Assembly: GCA_028708105.1 (NCBI GenBank)
Contig: JAQVZR010000151.1
Coordinates: forward strand, 1 to 5,516
Direction of reading: 5' to 3'
Origin: Desulfoplanes sp.
Lineage (GTDB): Bacteria > Desulfobacterota > Desulfovibrionia > Desulfovibrionales > Desulfomicrobiaceae
DNA: 5,516 bases
Each line of letters begins with the position of its first letter. Positions within the stretch are counted from its first letter, which is position 1. Positions 1-3,857 of the stretch are shown one piece after another. A program made the translations under genes and the position numbers. The notes below the pieces were generated by a model. The model was given only the letters and a program-made list of their open reading frames with translations. It was not told where the DNA came from and did no database searches.

Positions 1-705
1 ACCTGTTTTTTCAGGGAGGTTATGGTTTTGCCGAACATATATTCTTTGATATCCGGATGTCCCTTAGCCTTAGTCATTTTTGTTATGGAAGGATGGAAAG
101 TTGCGGTTCCATTGATATCTGAATGGGTAGAGTAGGCTCAAATGTTCCGCTACCTCGTATCTTATCTTCCTTCTCAAACCTCCCCTCTTGGACATTCTGT
201 TCCCAGGCCTCATGCGTCTGTATGACAACATTTTTATGAAAACATTCTTGTCCTTCAAAATGTTTCGTCGTAATTACAGAGAGCTTTTTATGGATCTGTT
301 TGGTAATCATGGGCTTCGGGCGGCTCTTTTCCGTGCTGGATACGGTAATGGCAATAACATCGCTGATGAGCATGGGGGGAATATCCTACGTATGTGCTTG
401 ATGAACAGTGCAGAGGCAGAACCTCCACAATCTTTGGAATCAGCAACTATCTTTTTTTGAGCGACAACAGTGCCCCTTGCGTCCTATCTGCCGGTACAAT
501 GCCTGCTACATCAGGAAAATCAGATAAACCAGATGTTGAGTTGTTTCTTTATAGGGATATGACTTCAAGGCCTGACAAAGAGTGCCTTCGATGTCTTTGG
601 CGGGGTCATAAACACATTGGCAGATTTTTAAGTAGCCTGGCCAAATCATACCATTGTCAAGATGTAAGATTATTACAACATTTCCCAGGAGTTTGTAACG
701 TTATC
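1..705. other. Region upstream of cas3 with no recognised gene
   Basis: I recognise no gene, RNA or mobile element here. Several short open frames exist on both strands, but none has a convincing ribosome binding site or a familiar motif. At the left edge a - strand frame starts with ATG at 77-75 and stays open to base 1 (25 codons, beginning MTKAKGHPDIKEY). It could be the start of a divergent gene running off the window, but no Shine-Dalgarno sequence precedes it. The frame of cas3 stays open upstream back to 394, but that stretch does not look like any Cas3 N-terminus. A TACAAT hexamer (495-500) and a TTGTCA hexamer (654-659) are possible promoter pieces, but neither has a good partner at the right spacing. 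The cas3 promoter is presumably here but cannot be placed. Confidence 0.5.
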
Positions 706-2889
706 ATGAAATATTACGCACATTCGACGGATAATCCGGACAAATCTGACTGGCAGGGGCTTAAAGAACATCTTCAGAATGTGGCGGATCTGGCTTCGGG
801 TTTTGCTGAGGTGTTCAGTGCAAGAGAGTGGGGGGTTATGGCGGGATTGTTGCACGATGCGGGCAAGGCCACCCATGCGTTTATTCGGCGTCTCGAAGGT
901 CAGCCCATTCGTGTCAACCATTCCATTTTTGGGGCCAGACTCAGCCGGGAACTGGGGGGAAAACTGGGGCTTCTCATGTCCTATGCCATTGCCGGACATC
1001 ATGGCGGCCTTCCCGATGGCGGCATTCAGGAAGGTCAATTGCATTATCGTCTCAAACATGAACGGATACCAGACGTGGCGAAGATTATGCCCGCCATGGA
1101 AACTCCGATTGATTTGCGACTGCCGTTTACCAAGCGTCCGGAGCATCCCGGTTTTGCTTTGTCCTTTTTTACCCGCATGATTTTTTCCTGCCTCACAGAT
1201 GCGGATTTTCTTGATACTGAAGCCTTTTGTGATCCAAACAGAAATGTTGCACGCACACGTATCTGTACACGTAAGAGTGACCTTGCTTCACTGAGGGACG
1301 CATTGAATGACCGGCTCACCAATTTGGAGAAACATGCTGTGCCGTCCAGAGTCAACACGTTACGTCGGTCGGTTTTGAATGATTGTCGTGTTGCAGCCAG
1401 AAAAGAGTCCGGTTTCTTTTCCCTGTCTGTGCCCACGGGCGGGGGAAAAACGCTCTCATCCATGGCCTTTGCCTTAGATCATGCCGTGACGCACGGGTTG
1501 CGCCGTATCATCTACGCCATTCCTTTTACCTCCATCATCGAGCAGAACGCCCACGTTTTTTCTTCTGTGTTTGGCAGAGAGAACGTGCTGGAGCATCATT
1601 GCAATTACAAGAACAAAGATGTTCCCGAAGAAGAAGGGTATGACCGCTGGCGGGGCTTGGCCGTTGAAAACTGGGATGCACCCGTGGTTGTCACCACCAA
1701 CGTGCAATTTTTTGAATCCCTGTTCAGCAACAAGCCTTCACGATGTCGCAAACTGCACAATATTGCACGTAGCGTCATTGTGCTCGACGAGGCCCAGGCC
1801 ATCCCCACGGAATATCTGGAACCATGCCTTTGCGCCTTGCGCGAGCTGGTGGAGCATTATGGCTGTTCTGTGGTGTTGTGCACAGCCACCCAGCCGGCTC
1901 TGGATGACGAGAGCCTCCGCAGTCGTCTACAGCAGGTACAGGAAATTGTAACCGATCCGAAAAGACTTTATGCTGAACTCAAACGTATCAAGGTTATTTT
2001 TGAGGGTTCCTTGACGGATGAACTATTGTCCGAGCGGATCGCCAGCTTAAGGCAGGTCTTGTGCATTGTCAGCACTAAGCCTCAGGCGAGGAAGGTGTTT
2101 GAACGGTTGCCTGAACGCGACGGTGCGTTTCACTTATCAACCAACATGTATCCCGTGCACCGGCGCCGGGTACTGGATACCATTTGTCAGCGGCTGAAAG
2201 AGGGCCTTGCATGCCGGGTTATTTCGACGTCGCTCATTGAGGCCGGTGTTGATGTGGATTTTCCTGTGGTCTATCGGGCCATGGCCGGACTGGATTCCAT
2301 TGCCCAGGCTGCAGGTCGTTGTAACCGGGAGGGCCGGCAACGCGGTCTTGGGCGTGTTGTCGTTTTCGAGCCGGAAAATCCGCCTAAAATGCCCTGGCTG
2401 CAACGCTGTGCCAGCCGTGCAGGTGAAACGCTGCGTACCTTGCCCGGGGAAGATCCCCTTGGACTTGGGGCCATGCGTCGTTATTTCGAGCTGCTTTACG
2501 ACGTGCAGGATCTGGACAAGAAACAGATCGTCAAGCGGTTGAACGCGCCGGTAGACAGGAATTTGTGTTTCCCTTTTAAAGAAATCGCCCAAGATTTTCG
2601 CTTCATCGAAGATGAAGGAACCGCTGTGATCATCCCTGGAGAACCCGAGGCAGAATCCCTTCTCCAGCAGCTGCAATTCACGGAAAATCCGCGTCCTGTC
2701 TTGCGCAGGTTGCAGCAGTATGTGGTCACGGTCAGGTCCAGGGAACTGGCCAAGCTTTATTCGGATGGAGCCATTGAAATGATTCAAGATTCCTACCCTG
2801 TGCTGCGCAATATGGCCGCCTATAATGAACATGTGGGCCTGTGCGTGGATGAAAGTGAGGTGTGGGATGAATCCAGTTTGATTCTTTAA
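706..2889 (+). CDS. cas3: CRISPR-associated nuclease/helicase Cas3, type I-C (HD domain fused to DExH-like helicase)
   Basis: This is the effector nuclease-helicase of type I interference: once Cascade forms an R-loop, Cas3 nicks the displaced strand and unwinds and degrades it. The product is 727 aa. The N-terminal HD nuclease shows H22, the HD pair H50-D51 in GLLHDAGKA, H72 (NHSIFGARL), H98-H99 (AGHHGG) and D165/D167 near its end. The helicase shows Walker A at 243-249 (PTGGGKT, K248), motif II DEAQ at 361-364, motif III TAT at 393-395, motif V around 511-518 (IEAGVDVD) and motif VI QAAGRCNREG at 534-543. All core motifs are present, so it looks active. The ATG at 706 is chosen because MKYYAHSTDNPDKSDW is a typical I-C Cas3 start. 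AGGAG at 687-691 is its likely ribosome site, though 14 nt spacing is long. In-frame ATGs upstream, back to 394, give no Cas3-like sequence. The stop codon lies inside the sequence matched by the downstream pseudo-spacer. Confidence 0.96.
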   Translation: MKYYAHSTDNPDKSDWQGLKEHLQNVADLASGFAEVFSAREWGVMAGLLHDAGKATHAFIRRLEGQPIRVNHSIFGARLSRELGGKLGLLMSYAIAGHHGGLPDGGIQEGQLHYRLKHERIPDVAKIMPAMETPIDLRLPFTKRPEHPGFALSFFTRMIFSCLTDADFLDTEAFCDPNRNVARTRICTRKSDLASLRDALNDRLTNLEKHAVPSRVNTLRRSVLNDCRVAARKESGFFSLSVPTGGGKTLSSMAFALDHAVTHGLRRIIYAIPFTSIIEQNAHVFSSVFGRENVLEHHCNYKNKDVPEEEGYDRWRGLAVENWDAPVVVTTNVQFFESLFSNKPSRCRKLHNIARSVIVLDEAQAIPTEYLEPCLCALRELVEHYGCSVVLCTATQPALDDESLRSRLQQVQEIVTDPKRLYAELKRIKVIFEGSLTDELLSERIASLRQVLCIVSTKPQARKVFERLPERDGAFHLSTNMYPVHRRRVLDTICQRLKEGLACRVISTSLIEAGVDVDFPVVYRAMAGLDSIAQAAGRCNREGRQRGLGRVVVFEPENPPKMPWLQRCASRAGETLRTLPGEDPLGLGAMRRYFELLYDVQDLDKKQIVKRLNAPVDRNLCFPFKEIAQDFRFIEDEGTAVIIPGEPEAESLLQQLQFTENPRPVLRRLQQYVVTVRSRELAKLYSDGAIEMIQDSYPVLRNMAAYNEHVGLCVDESEVWDESSLIL

Positions 2890-2905
2890 TAAAAACTCAT
2901 TTGAA
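2886..2905 (-). promoter_or_regulatory. Self-target site of the mini-CRISPR pseudo-spacer, with TTC PAM
   Basis: Read on the - strand, the sequence is TTC (bases 2905-2903) followed by AAATGAGTTTTTATTAA (2902-2886). Those 17 nt are identical to the first 17 nt of the pseudo-spacer at 3102-3118. TTC directly 5' of the protospacer is the established PAM of type I-C systems. Identity stops after position 17, so a 34-nt protospacer here (2869-2902) would be paired only in its PAM-proximal half. The match covers the cas3 stop codon, and the PAM lies 8 bp upstream of the TTGACA hexamer. The repeat end next to the spacer reads AAC at the PAM position, so the mini-array would not target itself. Cascade loaded with this RNA should bind here and could repress the adjacent promoter or block transcription coming from cas3. 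That outcome is inferred. Confidence 0.82.
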
Positions 2906-2913
2906 ATTTTTTA

Positions 2914-2942
2914 TTGACATTGGCAAGCACTATTCATATTCA
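2914..2942 (+). promoter_or_regulatory. Candidate promoter of the putative creT-like RNA
   Basis: A perfect sigma-70 -35 hexamer, TTGACA, lies at 2914-2919. The -10 is less clear. TATTCA at 2937-2942 has the ideal 17-bp spacing but only three consensus bases. CATATT (2935-2940, spacing 15) and TTCAAT (2939-2944, spacing 19) match at four. Transcription would start at about 2949-2951, just before the ATG AGG AGG TGA mini-ORF. The PAM-flanked self-target ends 8 bp upstream, close enough for a bound Cascade to interfere with polymerase. Read-through from this promoter could also supply cas5c-cas8c mRNA. Confidence 0.5.
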
Positions 2943-2955
2943 ATAGGCAAAATTG

Positions 2956-2967
2956 ATGAGGAGGTGA
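2956..2967 (+). CDS. Mini-ORF Met-Arg-Arg-stop (ATG AGG AGG TGA), candidate tRNA-sequestering element
   Basis: This is a three-codon reading frame with two consecutive AGG arginine codons immediately followed by a stop. Minigenes of this kind (start, rare codons, stop) are known to trap peptidyl-tRNA, and CreT toxins use the same principle. The alternative reading is that AGGAGGTGA is simply a ribosome binding site, but the downstream start spacing is poor. Whether AGG is rare in this host cannot be judged fully from one window. AGG does occur in cas3 and cas8c, but far less often than CGN codons. Confidence 0.3.
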   Translation: MRR

Positions 2968-2980
2968 GCTTAGGAAAAGT

Positions 2981-3010
2981 ATGTTTTGCCTGTGGAATTT
3001 GTGGCTATGA
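2981..3010 (+). CDS. Possible 9-codon leader-like peptide MFCLWNLWL
   Basis: The ATG at 2981 is preceded by TAGGA (2971-2975) with 5 nt spacing, and upstream by the AGGAGGTGA block. The peptide MFCLWNLWL is hydrophobic and has two tryptophans in nine residues. Its TGA overlaps a further ATG (ATGA at 3007-3010) that opens a 25-codon frame ending at 3084, inside the CRISPR-like repeat. It is too short for any statistical support. It may be part of the toxin RNA, a translated leader, or chance. Confidence 0.2.
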   Translation: MFCLWNLWL

Positions 3011-3025
3011 ATTATGTGAAATCGG

Positions 3026-3047
3026 ATTCTCCACGAATTCTCCACGG
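3026..3047 (+). repeat. Tandem 11-bp repeat complementary to the CRISPR-like repeat
   Basis: ATTCTCCACGA (3026-3036) is followed directly by ATTCTCCACGG (3037-3047), identical at 10 of 11 positions and spaced one helical turn apart. Each copy contains TCCACG, the reverse complement of CGTGGA in the CRISPR-like repeat. The first copy extends this to TCCACGAA (3030-3037), pairing with TTCGTGGA (3087-3094). The pair of boxes occupies the -35 region of the candidate mini-CRISPR promoter, so it could be an operator. In a longer transcript it could also act as an anti-repeat that disrupts the repeat hairpin. Confidence 0.5.
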
Positions 3048-3055
3048 AACCCCCA

Positions 3056-3061
3056 TAAAAT
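3056..3061 (+). promoter_or_regulatory. Candidate -10 element of the crRNA-like RNA
   Basis: TAAAAT matches the sigma-70 -10 consensus at five of six positions. A start about 7 nt downstream falls at A3068, two bases before the first base of the CRISPR-like repeat at 3070. No good -35 hexamer lies 16-18 bp upstream; that position is taken by the tandem 11-bp boxes, which may bind an activator or repressor instead. Confidence 0.45.
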
Positions 3062-3069
3062 GGTTCTAT

Positions 3070-3101
3070 GTCGGCTTCTTTTGAAGTTCGTGGATTGAAA
3101 C
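3070..3101 (+). repeat. Single type I-C CRISPR repeat-like sequence
   Basis: This 32-nt element has the length and layout of canonical I-C repeats. It begins GTCG and ends CGTGGATTGAAAC (3089-3101), 13 nt identical to the 3' end typical of I-C repeats. In the middle CTTC (3075-3078) pairs with GAAG (3083-3086) around a TTTT loop, extended by two G-U pairs on the + strand RNA. This replaces the usual GC-rich stem while keeping its place and the 4-nt loop. Only one clear copy is present, so it is not a normal array. The G-U pairs show that the + strand is the intended RNA. Confidence 0.85.
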
Positions 3102-3135
3102 AAATGAGTTTTTATTAAGTGTTATGTGGCAGTAG

Positions 3136-3170
3136 ACTGCACGAAATTACAAAAATTTCGTGCAGTTTTA
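3136..3170 (+). terminator. Hairpin with T tract: terminator and likely 3' stem-loop of the crRNA-like RNA
   Basis: ACTGCACGAAATT (3136-3148) and AATTTCGTGCAGT (3154-3166) form a perfect 13-bp stem with a 5-nt ACAAA loop, followed by TTTTA. This looks like a Rho-independent terminator with a short T tract. Its start lies exactly 34 nt after the repeat, so it probably also serves as the 3' stem-loop of the mature guide RNA. The right arm shares TTCGTG with the CRISPR-like repeat and may descend from a second, degenerated repeat. It lies 10 nt before the cas5c ribosome site, so it may limit transcription into the Cascade genes. Confidence 0.8.
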
Positions 3171-3188
3171 TCAGCTAAGGAGGCGCTT

Positions 3189-3857
3189 ATGGCATTCGGT
3201 ATCAAACTGCGGGTCTGGGGAGAGTATGCCTGCTTCACCAGACCGGAAATGAAGGTGGAGCGGGTCTCCTATGACGTGATGACCCCGTCTGCAGCACGGG
3301 GCATCCTGGAGGCCGTTTATTGGAAACCGGCCATTCGTTGGGTGGTGGACAAGATTCATGTGCTCAAGCCCATCGTTTTTGACAATGTTCGGCGCAATGA
3401 AGTCAGCTCCAAGATCTCAAAACCCAATCCTGTTACGGTGGTTAAGAATAAAAAACCGCTTTATTTTTTGGTTGATGACGGTGGAAACCGGCAACAGCGG
3501 GCTACGACTCTGCTTCGCAACGTCGAATATGTCATTGATGCCCATTTCGACCTTACCGACAAGGCCGGACCAGGAGACAATGCGGGCAAGCATCTGGATA
3601 TATTCAACCGTCGGGCCAGGGCCGGGCAGTTTTTCCATCAGCCCTGTTTGGGTTGCAGGGAGTTTCCGGCGTTTTTCGAGTTGCTGGAAGAGGAGGATAT
3701 CCCCGCCTCCTGCTACACGGGTGAGAAGCGGGAACTGGGCTATATGCTCCTGGATATTGATTTCGAGCACGACATGACTCCGCTTTTCTTCAAGGCTGTT
3801 ATGAAAGACGGAGTCATAGAACCGCCTTCGCGTTTTTCGGTGGAGGTGCGGGCATGA
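3189..3857 (+). CDS. cas5c: Cas5c (Cas5d), pre-crRNA endoribonuclease and Cascade subunit, type I-C
   Basis: In type I-C, which lacks Cas6, Cas5c cuts the pre-crRNA at the base of the repeat hairpin and stays bound to the 5' handle within Cascade. The product is 222 aa, normal for the family. MAFGIKLRVWGEYACFTRPEM is the typical N-terminal RAMP strand. Y44 in EAVYWKPAI and K134-H135 in NAGKHLDIF align by motif with the catalytic Tyr-Lys-His of the Bacillus halodurans enzyme (Y46, K116, H117). Also present are RRARAGQ (141-147) and LGCREFP (154-160). The ATG at 3189 has a near-perfect site AAGGAGG (3177-3183) with 5 nt spacing. A GTG at 3126 would extend the frame through the upstream hairpin and is rejected. 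The stop overlaps the cas8c start. Since a CRISPR-like repeat lies just upstream, Cas5c may also cut any mRNA that reads through it. Confidence 0.95.
   Translation: MAFGIKLRVWGEYACFTRPEMKVERVSYDVMTPSAARGILEAVYWKPAIRWVVDKIHVLKPIVFDNVRRNEVSSKISKPNPVTVVKNKKPLYFLVDDGGNRQQRATTLLRNVEYVIDAHFDLTDKAGPGDNAGKHLDIFNRRARAGQFFHQPCLGCREFPAFFELLEEEDIPASCYTGEKRELGYMLLDIDFEHDMTPLFFKAVMKDGVIEPPSRFSVEVRA

Larger units (their letters stand above)
2949..3068 (+). ncRNA. Putative creT-like toxin RNA region (approximate ends)
   Basis: The space between the target site/promoter and the mini-CRISPR is where creT lies in known creT-creA modules. CreT RNAs of that family are small RNAs with a mini-ORF whose minor codons sequester a rare tRNA; the Haloarcula example uses arginine AGA codons. 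Here the first ATG (2956) gives ATG AGG AGG TGA, that is Met-Arg-Arg-stop with two tandem AGG codons, often rare in bacteria. AGGAGGTGA (2959-2967) is also a near-perfect Shine-Dalgarno sequence, but no start codon sits at a good distance after it; the next ATG (2981) is 16 nt from AGGAGG. Only AGG at 2945-2947 precedes the ATG as a weak ribosome site, and it may lie upstream of the transcript start. Both ends are estimates, and toxicity is inferred from position and codon content only. Confidence 0.4.
3068..3170 (+). ncRNA. creA: CrRNA-like regulatory RNA (CreA/CreR-type mini-CRISPR): pseudo-repeat, 34-nt pseudo-spacer, hairpin
   Basis: The unit consists of a type I-C repeat-like element (3070-3101), a 34-nt stretch (3102-3135) and a strong hairpin (3136-3166). 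I-C spacers are usually 33-36 nt, so the hairpin sits where the stem-loop of a following repeat would be. Cas5c cleavage at the base of the repeat hairpin would yield a normal 5' handle ending ATTGAAAC, then the guide, with the second hairpin as 3' stem. The first 17 guide nt match the operon's own DNA at 2886-2902 beside a TTC PAM; the other 17 nt do not match. Stand-alone crRNA-like genes with partial self-complementarity inside cas operons are known as creA (antitoxin guiding Cascade to the creT promoter) or creR (Cas autorepression). I use the symbol creA provisionally; the sequence alone does not decide between them. Confidence 0.8.

Noticed and set aside
238..266. An imperfect AT-rich inverted repeat (AAACATT and AATGTTT)
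   Set aside because: A 7-bp stem with a 12-base loop and no T tract is expected by chance in AT-rich DNA.
188..460. A 90-codon + strand frame upstream of cas3
   Set aside because: It has a TTG start, no ribosome site, no recognised motif, and overlaps other equally poor frames.
394..705. An N-terminal extension of Cas3 by 104 codons
   Set aside because: The extension has no Cas3-like sequence, and a typical I-C Cas3 N-terminus begins at the ATG at 706.
3021..3050. A second, degenerate repeat upstream of the clear one
   Set aside because: It shares TCGG, TTCT and GAA-TTC with the repeat and ends in GAAC, but it lacks the GTGGATTGAAAC end and would leave a gap of only 19 nt before the next repeat. 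The tandem 11-bp structure explains it better.
2901..3098. A 65-codon frame with a CxxCxxC-like segment (VCFACGICGYELC)
   Set aside because: It starts only with TTG or GTG, has no properly spaced ribosome site and ends within the CRISPR-like repeat. It covers a promoter, tandem boxes and part of the guide gene, so the cysteine pattern is probably chance.
3070..3101. Remnant of an ordinary CRISPR array that lost its other units
   Set aside because: A decayed array would not be expected to keep a -10 box at the repeat edge, a 34-nt spacing to a strong hairpin, and a PAM-flanked 17-nt match to DNA in the same operon.
2886..3118. A 233-bp miniature transposable element bounded by 18-bp inverted repeats
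   Set aside because: The two 18-bp arms are perfect, but there is no target-site duplication outside them. The right arm begins exactly at the last base of a type I-C repeat, and the left arm is followed by a correct TTC PAM. A guide-target relation explains all of this better.
3126..3188. An earlier GTG start for cas5c
   Set aside because: It would translate through the hairpin at 3136-3166 and has no ribosome site, while the ATG at 3189 has AAGGAGG at ideal spacing and gives the normal Cas5c N-terminus.
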